A DNA stretch of 12,354 bases from Bacillota bacterium (GTDB lineage Bacteria > Bacillota > Tb-RUG-66), in the NCBI GenBank assembly GCA_016288255.1, contig JAEEYS010000066.1, positions 1 through 12,354 on the forward strand, given 5' to 3'. Position numbers and translations under genes: made by a program. Below the pieces are notes generated by a model. It saw only the letters and a list, made by a program, of their open reading frames with translations. It was not told where the DNA came from and made no database searches. Each line of letters begins with the position of its first letter. The stretch's first letter is position 1. Shown one piece after another: positions 1 to 7,478 of this stretch.

Positions 1-1617
1 ATCGTGTATCCGAAACGGCTGAAAGATCTGATCGATCGGGAAGAAATAAGGGTCTATTCGGGAGAAGAGCTTCTAAGTTTAAAAAATTATTTCAATATCT
101 ATAATCAGTTCATGGATTATTTGACCTCTGCTTCGGAAAATTCTACTTTTGTGATCACGGATGATCCTTCTTTGGCGGACGCTTTAAAGGTCAGATTTCC
201 CAATTGGAATTTCTATAATTCCAACCAATCCTTTATTTTTGAATTGCAGCAGGAGGAAGAGCTGGATACCTCTTTGATGATCGGTTATGATGAAGATATG
301 CTCAAAGAGATGGAAAACACGGGATTGGAATTGAGCTATAAGCTGTCGGATCTGTCGGAGCTAAGAAGCTTGGAATTGGGGAATTTTGATTTTTCGAAAG
401 TGGATACCGTGTTTATTGATAGGAAAGTAGGAGAGGATGAGCTGGACCTCATCAAAGGAAAGCGGCTTGCGGTAGTGGAAAACACCATGGCTTCCAACAA
501 AGGGCTGGCGGCGCAGAAGAAAGATATGATCCGCGCTTATTTGAGACCGGCCCATAGTTTGGTAGATGAATATACCATTGCCGTAAAAGACAGAGGCATT
601 CGCTATTTGGTGTTTAAACCGGTGATCCAAGAGATCGAAAACCCGATGGAATACAACCAGGACTTTTTAGATAAAATAGTGGCAAAGTTGAACGGAGATG
701 GGTTTGATACGGGAGAAAAAGCGGCTCCTTACAGAGAATTCAATCAGCTGTTTTTGATCAAACTTTGTATCGGTTTTGCTTTGGGCGCGTATCTTCTTTG
801 GATGATACTTTATTTGTTCCAGATAGAGTTAAGGTTATCTTTTTGTTTGATCTTGATTTTTATTTTCGGAGCGATGGCCTGCTTTGATCAGGGGATCGCG
901 GCGATCAGTTTCATAGGAGCGGGTTTGGTCCCGGTTTTGTCTCTGATGGTGTTAGACAAGGTAAGAACAGGCAAATGGAAATTGAATTTCGCTCTGGAAC
1001 TGGGTTATTTGATGATAGGGATCGTTTTGATCAGAGGATTGAATGCGGGCAGCGCTTCCATGCTGGGAATGCAGACGTTCAGAGGGATCAAAGCGGCATA
1101 TTTGGTATCGTTTGCTGCCGCGATCATTTGGATGCTTTCTAAAATGACGGGACTGAAATGGAAGAAACTGGGAGAACCGTTGTTTTCCATGAGCAACCTG
1201 ATCTTTATCGGAGTGGTGATGGTGCTGTTGTATTTGCTGTTGAACAGAAGCGGCAACCAATCCATTATACCGATCCCGAAAATAGAGTTGAAAATCAGAG
1301 ATTTTTTGGAAAATCTCTTTTATGTAAGGCCGAGAACAAAAGAATTTTTGATCGGGATCCCCGCTTTGGTTATTTTTGCGTCTGATTTTAACATGAAACC
1401 TATTTATAAGGCAGGGATCGATCTGGCGGTACTTTTGGGATTGACCTCTATTATGAATACATTTATGCATTTTCACAGTCCTGTGAAGATCGTGATGGTC
1501 AGAACGATCGAAGGGGTTTTGATCGGCTTGATCATCGGCTTGCTGCTCCGGTTCGTAGTGCAAAAATGGGGCAAGAAGTTCCATATTATGAAAAGTGAAG
1601 GTGACCACGGTGAGTAA
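1..1617 (+). CDS. DUF5693-type multi-pass membrane protein, 5' end missing
   Basis: The frame is open to the left edge, so this is the C-terminal 538 codons of a longer protein. The GTG at base 4 has no ribosome site in view and is probably internal. The first ~245 residues are mostly hydrophilic (for example a DREEIRVYSGEELL stretch near the start) and look like an extracytoplasmic domain. From about residue 250 to 530 there are roughly eight hydrophobic segments, with short loops containing KVRTGKWK and VRPRTKEF. From memory, this layout matches DUF5693 proteins of Clostridia and Bacilli, which normally start with one extra membrane helix and sit next to csaB. The function is unknown. Position before csaB and tagA, with an 8-bp overlap into csaB, suggests work on cell-wall glycopolymer assembly or export; that is inference. 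Family assignment is fairly confident, role is not. Confidence 0.8.
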   Translation: MVYPKRLKDLIDREEIRVYSGEELLSLKNYFNIYNQFMDYLTSASENSTFVITDDPSLADALKVRFPNWNFYNSNQSFIFELQQEEELDTSLMIGYDEDMLKEMENTGLELSYKLSDLSELRSLELGNFDFSKVDTVFIDRKVGEDELDLIKGKRLAVVENTMASNKGLAAQKKDMIRAYLRPAHSLVDEYTIAVKDRGIRYLVFKPVIQEIENPMEYNQDFLDKIVAKLNGDGFDTGEKAAPYREFNQLFLIKLCIGFALGAYLLWMILYLFQIELRLSFCLILIFIFGAMACFDQGIAAISFIGAGLVPVLSLMVLDKVRTGKWKLNFALELGYLMIGIVLIRGLNAGSASMLGMQTFRGIKAAYLVSFAAAIIWMLSKMTGLKWKKLGEPLFSMSNLIFIGVVMVLLYLLLNRSGNQSIIPIPKIELKIRDFLENLFYVRPRTKEFLIGIPALVIFASDFNMKPIYKAGIDLAVLLGLTSIMNTFMHFHSPVKIVMVRTIEGVLIGLIIGLLLRFVVQKWGKKFHIMKSEGDHGE

Positions 1618-2722
1618 AATATTGATTTCCGGATATTATGGATTTAACAATGCAGGGGATGAAGCCATCCTTGCTTCTATTATTGGATCCTTGCGGGAAA
1701 GACAACCGAATATCGATATTACCGTATTGTCTAATAATCCGGATGATACCAGGGAACAATACGATATAAACGCCATCAGCAGAAAGAAATTTTCTGATGT
1801 ATGGCGGGCTATGAAGTCATCGGATATGTTGATCAGCGGCGGCGGCGGATTGTTCCAGGATGTGACCAGTTCCCGTTCCATTTTGTACTATTTGGGGTTG
1901 ATCAAAATGGCGAAGCTTCTGAAGAAAAAAGTGGTGGTTCTGGCCAACGGGATCGGGCCTGTCAGAAAAAAATTCAACCGCTATTTGACAAAGAGTATCG
2001 TCAATAAAGTGGATCTGATCACAGTGCGAGACGAAGTTTCCAGAAATGTGCTGAAAAGGATGGGCGTGACCCAAAAAATCTATTTGACGGCAGACCCGGC
2101 GCTGTTACTGAAGGATACGGATGAATCCAAAATTCGAAAAGAAAAACTGGACTCCATGCTGGATTTTAAAGAAGAAGGCAGGACACTGATCGGGGTTTCC
2201 GTGAGAAATTGGAAAGACTTTGAAAGCTTTTCCGAAAAGATCGTTTATTTTTTGGACTATGTTCTGGAAAATCACGATGTAGACCTGCTTTTTATTCCAA
2301 TGCACTATAAAACGGACTTGGAACCTTCTAAAACGATCATCGGCAAACTGAAAGGGAGAGCTTATCTGGTGGAAGAAGAGCTAAACCACCACGAATTGAG
2401 ATATTTGATCGGAAAAATGGATATGGTCATCGGCATGCGGCTTCATTCTTTGGTCTTTGCGTCGGAAAAAGGGATTCCGGTCATGGGGATCGTGTATGAT
2501 CCGAAAGTCAATTCTTATTTGGAAATGATCAATCAGATCTCGCTGGGGAATGTGGAAAACTTAGATCATGTACAGATGGTCAGCCTGTTTGAAAAGAATT
2601 TCAACAATAAGCATTATTATACGGAAAAAATGAAAAATGCTGTGGAAGAATTGAAAAAGTTGTCTGAAAAAAATATGGATCTGGTAATGGAATTGATCGA
2701 GAGTGAGGAAAAGCATGGATAG
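1610..2722 (+). CDS. csaB: CsaB-type polysaccharide pyruvyl transferase
   Basis: This 370-residue protein carries the hallmarks of the polysaccharide pyruvyl transferase family. These are GYYGFNNAGDEAI at residues 8-20, ISGGGGLFQD at 75-84, a VLANGIGP stretch near 110-117, TVRDE at 138-142, ADPALLL at 161-167 and GMRLHSLVFA at 275-284. CsaB proteins transfer a pyruvate ketal from phosphoenolpyruvate to a sugar, typically ManNAc, of a secondary cell-wall polymer, making the ligand for SLH-domain S-layer proteins. I chose the GTG at 1610 over an in-frame GTG at 1595. AAGGTGACC lies just upstream of 1610, and the resulting start (MSKILISGYYGF) matches the short N-terminus usual in the family. 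The start overlaps the preceding gene by 8 bp and the end overlaps tagA by 8 bp, which points to translational coupling. Confidence 0.93.
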   Translation: MSKILISGYYGFNNAGDEAILASIIGSLRERQPNIDITVLSNNPDDTREQYDINAISRKKFSDVWRAMKSSDMLISGGGGLFQDVTSSRSILYYLGLIKMAKLLKKKVVVLANGIGPVRKKFNRYLTKSIVNKVDLITVRDEVSRNVLKRMGVTQKIYLTADPALLLKDTDESKIRKEKLDSMLDFKEEGRTLIGVSVRNWKDFESFSEKIVYFLDYVLENHDVDLLFIPMHYKTDLEPSKTIIGKLKGRAYLVEEELNHHELRYLIGKMDMVIGMRLHSLVFASEKGIPVMGIVYDPKVNSYLEMINQISLGNVENLDHVQMVSLFEKNFNNKHYYTEKMKNAVEELKKLSEKNMDLVMELIESEEKHG

Positions 2723-3443
2723 GATCACTTTGCTTAAAGTGCCTTTTGACAGAGTCAATTTGAATGAGGCATATCAAATTTTTTTACGTTTATTACAAGA
2801 AGATTCCTTTCATTATATCGTGACGCCCAACCCGGAAATCGTGATGAAAGCCAACAAGGATGAAGCATTTTTGAACATCATCAGAGAAGCGGATCTGTCG
2901 CTTCCCGATGGGATCGGCATCGTCATCGGCACAAAGTTCAAAAAAGAAAAAATCACCGAACGGGTGCCGGGGTTTGATTTGACGCAGGAGATACTAAAAC
3001 ATGCTCCCGAAAAAGGATATAAAATCTTTTTGATGGGCAGCAAGCCCGGCTATGCGGAAGAGGCAAAAGAAAATTTGGAGAGTACGTATCCGGGGATCCA
3101 AATCGTGGGAACACAGCACGGTTATTATCAAGAACAAGAAGAAAAAGAGATCGTGGAAAAAATCAATGCTTCCGGCGCGGATGTTCTGATTTGCGCTATG
3201 GGCGCGCCGAAGCAGGAAAAGTTTATGTATCGCTACAAAGAGGAGCTGCAGCCGAAAGTTGGGATCGGTGTAGGCGGAACAATCGACATTTTAGCCAACA
3301 AAATGGATCGAGCACCGGAATTTTATCAAAAAATCGGCATGGAATGGTTTTATCGTCTGGTGAAAGAACCAGTGAGAATCAAAAGAATGAAGATTTTACC
3401 TGTTTTTTTATGGAAAGCATTTTTGGAAAAGGAAAAGCAGTGA
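2715..3443 (+). CDS. tagA: WecG/TagA/CpsF family glycosyltransferase (N-acetylmannosaminyltransferase)
   Basis: A 242-residue GT26 enzyme that would add ManNAc from UDP-ManNAc to undecaprenyl-PP-GlcNAc, the committed linkage step for teichoic-acid-like or secondary wall polymers, at the inner membrane face. Visible motifs are VTPNPEIV (36-43), SLPDGIG (62-68), ERVPGFDL (82-89), FLMGSKPG (105-112), GAPKQEKF (163-170) and GVGGTIDILA (185-194). With the ATG at 2715 as start, Thr37, Asp65, Arg214, Arg221 and Arg224 fall at the numbers I recall for active-site residues of Thermoanaerobacter italicus TagA. That supports both function and start. GAGGA lies 5 nt before this ATG; an in-frame GTG at 2703 is less likely. 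The C-terminal basic, aromatic tail (WFYRLVKEPVRIKRM onward) fits the membrane-associated appendage of the family. CsaB next door probably pyruvylates the ManNAc that this enzyme installs. Confidence 0.93.
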   Translation: MDRITLLKVPFDRVNLNEAYQIFLRLLQEDSFHYIVTPNPEIVMKANKDEAFLNIIREADLSLPDGIGIVIGTKFKKEKITERVPGFDLTQEILKHAPEKGYKIFLMGSKPGYAEEAKENLESTYPGIQIVGTQHGYYQEQEEKEIVEKINASGADVLICAMGAPKQEKFMYRYKEELQPKVGIGVGGTIDILANKMDRAPEFYQKIGMEWFYRLVKEPVRIKRMKILPVFLWKAFLEKEKQ

Positions 3444-3447
3444 TAAG

Positions 3448-4362
3448 ATGAGTTCGAAAATAAAATTATATATCAAGCAAATAATCGGTATTACGGTTGG
3501 TATTGCCATAGCAGCGCTGGGATTGGATCTTTTTCTGATCCCTTTAAAAGTGGTCAGCGGCGGGATATCGGGGCTGGCTACCATTGTTTATTATGTGTTT
3601 GGCGCGCCGGTATGGTTGGTCAGTTTGTGCATCAATGTTCCCTTGTTTTTGATCGGATTAAAAATATTGGGAAAAAAGTTCGGTGTGCAGACGCTGTACG
3701 CAACGGTCATGCTGTCTGTTTTTTTAGCCTTGTTTTCCGATTTTCGGTATCCCGGCAGTGATCTGTTCATTACGGTCGTGTTTGGGGGCGCTTTAGCGGG
3801 CTTGGGGCTTGGCATCGTTTTCAGGATGGGCGCTACCACCGGAGGAACGGATATTATTGCGGGCATAATCAATTATTATCTCCCTCATTTTTCCATGGGC
3901 AGTATTTTGATTTTGGTGGATGCGGTGATCATTTTGATAAGCGGTTTGGTGTTTGGAGCGGAACGGGCGCTGTATGGCGTGATCGCTGTTTTTGTACAGG
4001 GCAAAGTGATCGACTTTATTGAGATCGGGCTGAACCATTCCAAGATGATCTTGATCATTTCCGAAAAGCCGGATGAGATCAGTGATCTGATCATGAGTAA
4101 GATGGATAGAGGGATCACTATTTTAAAAGGAAAAGGCGGTTATACCAAAGAGGAAAAAGATGTTATCCTTTGTGTAGTGAGCCGGTCGGAAACTTCTACC
4201 GTTATGCAGCTCGTGCATCTTTTGGATAAAAAAGCGTTTATGATCGTGACGGATGTGAATGAAGTATACGGCGAGGGATTTAATATCAAGGAAATCAATA
4301 TTGCGAAGAAAACAGCAAAAATCGCAGAAGAGAACAAAAAAGAGGCTTCCGAGAATGGCTAA
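3448..4362 (+). CDS. YitT family membrane protein (DUF161 repeats plus DUF2179)
   Basis: A 304-residue integral membrane protein. About five or six hydrophobic segments lie within residues 10-190. They include the family's repeated patterns: LKVVSGGISGLATI near 33-46 and GATTGGTDIIAGI near 127-139. The soluble C-terminal part, about 205-285, fits DUF2179: it contains ISEKPDEISDLI, DRGITILKGKGGYTKEEKD, and a final VTDVNEVYGEGFNI. The family is widespread in Firmicutes as several paralogues per genome; transport or regulatory functions have been suggested but nothing is firmly established. The ATG lies 4 nt after the tagA stop with no strong ribosome site (AAGGAA is about 13 nt away), so reinitiation after tagA is likely. 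The last codons form the 5' arm of the terminator. Whether it serves the cell-wall pathway or is merely co-transcribed cannot be told from sequence. Confidence 0.9.
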   Translation: MSSKIKLYIKQIIGITVGIAIAALGLDLFLIPLKVVSGGISGLATIVYYVFGAPVWLVSLCINVPLFLIGLKILGKKFGVQTLYATVMLSVFLALFSDFRYPGSDLFITVVFGGALAGLGLGIVFRMGATTGGTDIIAGIINYYLPHFSMGSILILVDAVIILISGLVFGAERALYGVIAVFVQGKVIDFIEIGLNHSKMILIISEKPDEISDLIMSKMDRGITILKGKGGYTKEEKDVILCVVSRSETSTVMQLVHLLDKKAFMIVTDVNEVYGEGFNIKEINIAKKTAKIAEENKKEASENG

Positions 4363-4380
4363 GGGCGGGGAGCCTTTTTG
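4342..4380 (+). terminator. Rho-independent terminator of the csaB-tagA-yitT unit
   Basis: AGGCTTCC (4343-4350) pairs with GGGGAGCC(T) (4367-4375), with one G-U pair and a loop of about 16 nt. It runs directly into TTTTTGTTTT. Upstream A residues (4336-4341) can extend the stem into the U tract. The 5' arm lies inside the last codons of the YitT gene, so coding sequence and terminator overlap. Confidence 0.7.
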
Positions 4381-4430
4381 TTTTATGGGGCTGACAAAAT
4401 AGAAGCGCAAAATGCTCCCTTTTTATTTTT
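4367..4430 (+). terminator. Possible second, alternative terminator fold
   Basis: GGGAGC at 4368-4373 is also perfectly complementary to GCTCCC at 4414-4419, which is followed by TTTTTATTTTT. Inside the 40-nt loop, TTTTGT (4376-4381) pairs with ACAAAA (4394-4399). This fold uses the same GGGGAGC segment as the first terminator, so the two are mutually exclusive. It may be a backup terminator; no regulation is shown. Confidence 0.35.
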
Positions 4431-4550
4431 GAAAGGATGGGATATTGATCGAAAAGATCAAAAATGAGCAGAAAAAAAGATGCCGGGAAAAGCCGGAAAG
4501 CATGGATATGACTTGCTTTTAGGAGATGCCGGAATATGTAATGTTGCTTT

Positions 4551-4581
4551 TTGTCAAAAAAAAAGATAAAATAGACATAAT
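4551..4581 (+). promoter_or_regulatory. Weak sigma-A-like promoter candidate for ftsEX
   Basis: TTGTCA (4551-4556, one mismatch to TTGACA) is followed after 19 nt by CATAAT (4576-4581, one mismatch to TATAAT). It lies about 70 nt before the ftsE start, in an A/T-rich stretch. The spacer is longer than the optimal 17 nt. A new unit must start somewhere between the terminator at 4380 and ftsE, but the exact site is uncertain. Confidence 0.35.
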
Positions 4582-4650
4582 AAATGATTTGATACAATGC
4601 ATTTTATGCGTTTCAAAACGAAAAAATCTCACCTTAGGGGAATTTATTAT

Positions 4651-5349
4651 ATGATCGAATTTTTGAATGTTTCTAAAAAATATAAGTCGAGTCAAGTGAT
4701 GGCGCTCAATGATTTTACCGCGAAGATCGATAAAGGCGAATTCGTTTTTGTGGTAGGAAAAAGCGGCGCGGGAAAATCTACCGTTTTGAAGCTTTTGATT
4801 CGTGAAACGAATGTGGACAAAGGGAAGATCTTGGTCAATGACAAGGATATCACAAGATTCAGAAGACGGAAAATAGCGGTGCTGAGACGAAATTTCGGCA
4901 CGGTATTTCAGGATTTTCGCCTTTTGACCAATAAAACAGTGTATGAAAACGTGGCTTTTGCCATGGAAGTGTTAAGAGCTTCCAATCGACAGATCAAAAA
5001 AAGAGTGCCGGAAGCCTTAGAATTGGTGGGACTGGCAGATAAAATGAACCAAAAACCGTATCAGTTGTCCGGCGGGGAACAGCAGAGAGTGGCAATCGCG
5101 AGAGCGATCGTAAACAATCCGTCTCTTCTTTTGGCGGACGAGCCTACGGGGAATCTGGACCCGGAAACATCAAAAGAAATCATGAATCTATTCTTGAATA
5201 TCAATATCACGGGAACCACTGTGATCGTTGCGACCCATGAAAAAAATATTGTGGATGCCATGCAGAAAAGAGTAATCCACTTGGATAAAGGGGTTTTGGT
5301 TTCCGATGTGAAGCAAGGGGGGTATAATGACGATGCGCTCCTTGATTAG
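4651..5349 (+). CDS. ftsE: Cell division ATP-binding protein FtsE
   Basis: A 232-residue ABC ATPase, close to the usual FtsE length of about 228. It has Walker A GKSGAGKST (36-44), Q-loop VFQDFRLL around Gln87, signature LSGGEQQ (139-145), Walker B LLLADEP (159-165), D-loop NLD (168-170) and switch histidine His196 in VATHEKN. QDFRLLTNKTVYENVAFAME is characteristic of FtsE within the MacB/LolD-like group. With FtsX it forms a membrane complex in which ATP hydrolysis is transmitted across the membrane to activate a peptidoglycan hydrolase. I chose the ATG at 4651 (AGGGG 10 nt upstream) rather than the ATG at 4597. The 4597 start lacks a ribosome site and would add 18 residues not seen in the family. 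The 3' end overlaps ftsX by 23 bp. Confidence 0.96.
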   Translation: MIEFLNVSKKYKSSQVMALNDFTAKIDKGEFVFVVGKSGAGKSTVLKLLIRETNVDKGKILVNDKDITRFRRRKIAVLRRNFGTVFQDFRLLTNKTVYENVAFAMEVLRASNRQIKKRVPEALELVGLADKMNQKPYQLSGGEQQRVAIARAIVNNPSLLLADEPTGNLDPETSKEIMNLFLNINITGTTVIVATHEKNIVDAMQKRVIHLDKGVLVSDVKQGGYNDDALLD

Positions 5350-6217
5350 ATTTTTTAAAGAAGCTTTCAGCAGTTTATGGAGAAACAGATTGATGACGAT
5401 AGCTTCTGTCAGCGCGGTGCTTTTTACCCTTTTATTATTGGGATTTTTCTTGCTGCTGGGTCTGAATGTAAACCATATGACGGAAGACGTGGAATCGAAA
5501 ATAGAAATTGCCGCTTATTTTGCGGAAGATGTTCCGGAAGACCAGATCGAAGAGGCAATAAAAGCGGTCCGTGCGTTTGCCGGCGTGGAAGAAGTGACTT
5601 TTGTTTCCAAGGAAGAAGCGTTGGAACTTTTGAAAGAAAGGATGTCCGACAGCAACGACGCTATTTTTGACGGGATCGAAGACAACAACATATTGCCGCA
5701 GTTTTTGAAGATCAAGGTGGAAAAACCGGAACAGCTGGCCAATGTGGCAGAAAAAATAAAACGGATCGATATTTTGGAAAAAGTAACGTATGGAGAAGAA
5801 GAAACCAGCAAGATATTGAAAATGACCAAAATGCTTCGCACAGCGGCATTGGCTGCTATGATCTTTTTAGGGGTGATCTCCATTGTGATCATTTCCAATA
5901 CCGTTAAGCTGGCTGTGTTTGCGAGACATCGGGAAATCAGCGTTATGAAATATGTAGGCGCTTCCGATTGGTATATCCGCTGGCCGTTCTTTATTGAAGG
6001 CATGATCATCGGACTGATCGGCGCGGCGCTTGCGGCAGGGATCATTGTTGTGGCGTATCTGTATCTTTATCGGTTTGTCTCAACGGAGATCCCGGTCATC
6101 TCATTGATTGAACCGGGCGAAAAATTGCTGCGGATGCTGCCTTACTTTATCGGAACAGGAGTGCTGTTGGGCGCTTTGGGAAGCACGCTCTCACTTAGAA
6201 AATTCTTAAAAGTTTAA
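5327..6217 (+). CDS. ftsX: Cell division protein FtsX
   Basis: A 296-residue protein with the FtsX topology. A short cytoplasmic N-terminus carries the family motif FFKEAFSSLWRNRLMTIASV, followed by a first membrane helix (about 26-46). An extracytoplasmic domain (about 47-168) includes YFAEDVPEDQIEEA and VTFVSKEEALELLKERM. Three helices lie in the C-terminal half, with the cytoplasmic coupling region FARHREISVMKYVGASDWYIRWPF (about 200-223) that contacts FtsE. The external domain is the part expected to contact a coiled-coil hydrolase, here probably the product of the next gene. Two in-frame ATGs are possible: 5327 (4 nt after AAGGGGGG) and 5333 (10 nt after it). The shorter form begins MRSLIRFF and is equally plausible. 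Only 57 bases without a terminator separate it from the M23 gene. Confidence 0.95.
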   Translation: MTMRSLIRFFKEAFSSLWRNRLMTIASVSAVLFTLLLLGFFLLLGLNVNHMTEDVESKIEIAAYFAEDVPEDQIEEAIKAVRAFAGVEEVTFVSKEEALELLKERMSDSNDAIFDGIEDNNILPQFLKIKVEKPEQLANVAEKIKRIDILEKVTYGEEETSKILKMTKMLRTAALAAMIFLGVISIVIISNTVKLAVFARHREISVMKYVGASDWYIRWPFFIEGMIIGLIGAALAAGIIVVAYLYLYRFVSTEIPVISLIEPGEKLLRMLPYFIGTGVLLGALGSTLSLRKFLKV

Positions 6218-6274
6218 ATGAAATAAAAAAAGTCCGCTGTTGAAGGGACAGGATTTGGAAAAGGGGGTCAGGAG

Positions 6275-7423
6275 TTGAAGAAGAAATATCGCTTTTTGGT
6301 TATGGTATGGTTACTGATATTTTTGACAGTTTCAGTGTCCAGCCCTGCTTTTGGCGCTTCTCAGCTGCAGAAGGCAAAAGATCAATTGAAAACCATGAGC
6401 AAAGAAATGGAAAATATCAAATCAGAAATCAATGATGTGGCAGAAGAACATCAAGCGATTCTGGCGCAGATCAACGTGATCGAAAAAGAATTGGAAACCA
6501 CACAAAGTGATTATGACGCTACAGTGCAGAAATTATTGGACACCCAGGCTAAAAAAGCATTGCTGGAAGAAGAATTGGAAGAAATCGAATCGGAAGAAGA
6601 AGATACGACGGAACTGTTCAACAAAAGGGTACGGGCTATGTTTATGCAGGGGCCGGTCTCTTATGTGGAAGTGCTTCTTTCCTCAAAAAGTTATTTTGAA
6701 TTTTTGGTCATGTCCGATATGATCGAATCCATTATTGAAAGTGACAGCAATCTTTTGGAACAGATCAAAGAACACAAGGCGCTTGTGCAGGAAAAGAAAG
6801 ATGAGATCGCGGAACAGGAATCGGAAATCTATAATCTGACGCAGGAGATCGCTGTAAAGAAGAGCAATATTGAAATGCAGATCGCTTCCAAAGAACGATT
6901 GGCGGAAGACTTGGAAAAGGAAAAAGCGACCTATGAACAAAAGTATGCACAGTTGGAAAAAGAATCACAAGAAGTGCAGTCTTTGATCAAAAAACTGACG
7001 GCAGCAAGCAAAAATACGGCTTATCGAGGAAAGGGCACAATGGCGTGGCCTTTACCCTCTTCCAGAACGATCACTTCGAACTACGGATGGCGGATCCATC
7101 CGATCCTAAAACAAAAAAGGATCCATACGGGGATAGATATTGCGGCGCCGCAAGGCACGAAGATCGTAGCGGCCGCGGAAGGAAAAGTCATTTATGTGGG
7201 CACTATGACAGCCAACGGTAAGGTGGTCATTATAGACCATGGCGGCGGCATACAAACGCTTTACGCGCATCTAAGCAAGTATTCTGTCTCGGTGGGACAA
7301 GAGGTCAAAGAAGGAGATAAAGTGGGAGAAGTAGGACAGACCGGTTGGGCTACGGGACCGCACCTTCATTTTGAAGTAAGGAAAAACGGCGCTCATGTCA
7401 GTCCGTGGAATTATGTAAAATAG
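6275..7423 (+). CDS. Secreted M23 (LytM) peptidoglycan endopeptidase with PcsB/CwlO-type coiled coil
   Basis: A 382-residue exported hydrolase. Residues 1-27 form a signal peptide (KKKYR, hydrophobic core, PAFG|AS). Residues about 30-245 are a long antiparallel coiled coil. Its middle (115-145, NKRVRAMFMQGPVSYVEVLLSSKSYFEFL with its flanks) resembles the FtsX-contacting hairpin of PcsB and CwlO. Residues about 256-382 are an M23 domain with the complete zinc and catalytic set: H284-x3-D288, H332 and H363-L-H365. It should therefore be active, unlike the catalytically inactive LytM domain of EnvC. It would cleave stem-peptide cross-bridges during growth or septation under FtsEX control. The start is TTG at 6275, with AAGGGGG 7 nt upstream. 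Gene order ftsE-ftsX-hydrolase and a terminator right after the stop support a three-gene operon. M23 in place of CHAP or NlpC/P60 is the notable feature. Confidence 0.93.
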   Translation: MKKKYRFLVMVWLLIFLTVSVSSPAFGASQLQKAKDQLKTMSKEMENIKSEINDVAEEHQAILAQINVIEKELETTQSDYDATVQKLLDTQAKKALLEEELEEIESEEEDTTELFNKRVRAMFMQGPVSYVEVLLSSKSYFEFLVMSDMIESIIESDSNLLEQIKEHKALVQEKKDEIAEQESEIYNLTQEIAVKKSNIEMQIASKERLAEDLEKEKATYEQKYAQLEKESQEVQSLIKKLTAASKNTAYRGKGTMAWPLPSSRTITSNYGWRIHPILKQKRIHTGIDIAAPQGTKIVAAAEGKVIYVGTMTANGKVVIIDHGGGIQTLYAHLSKYSVSVGQEVKEGDKVGEVGQTGWATGPHLHFEVRKNGAHVSPWNYVK

Positions 7424-7430
7424 AAAGTAG

Positions 7431-7463
7431 AGGAGCGGAAGAATGTTCTTCCGCTCTTTTTTT
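7431..7463 (+). terminator. Strong Rho-independent terminator of the ftsEX-M23 unit
   Basis: GAGCGGAAG (7433-7441) and CTTCCGCTC (7448-7456) form a perfect 9-bp stem around AATGTT. The two flanking pairs at 7431-7432 and 7457-7458 extend it. It is followed by seven T residues and starts 8 nt after the M23 stop codon. It separates the ftsEX unit from the minJ unit. Confidence 0.93.
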
Positions 7464-7478
7464 GTGTACGAAAGATGT

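Noticed and set aside
952..1608. A 218-codon reverse-strand frame opposite the DUF5693 gene
   Set aside because: His/Gln-rich composition is that of an antisense shadow; it lies wholly inside a well-supported forward gene.
5515..6045. A 176-codon reverse-strand frame opposite ftsX
   Set aside because: It is Ser/Ile-rich, has no motif, and is fully covered by ftsX with clear family features.
6221..6255. Hairpin (GTCC...GGAC) between ftsX and the M23 gene as a terminator
   Set aside because: Four-base stem without a following T tract; more consistent with an uninterrupted operon.
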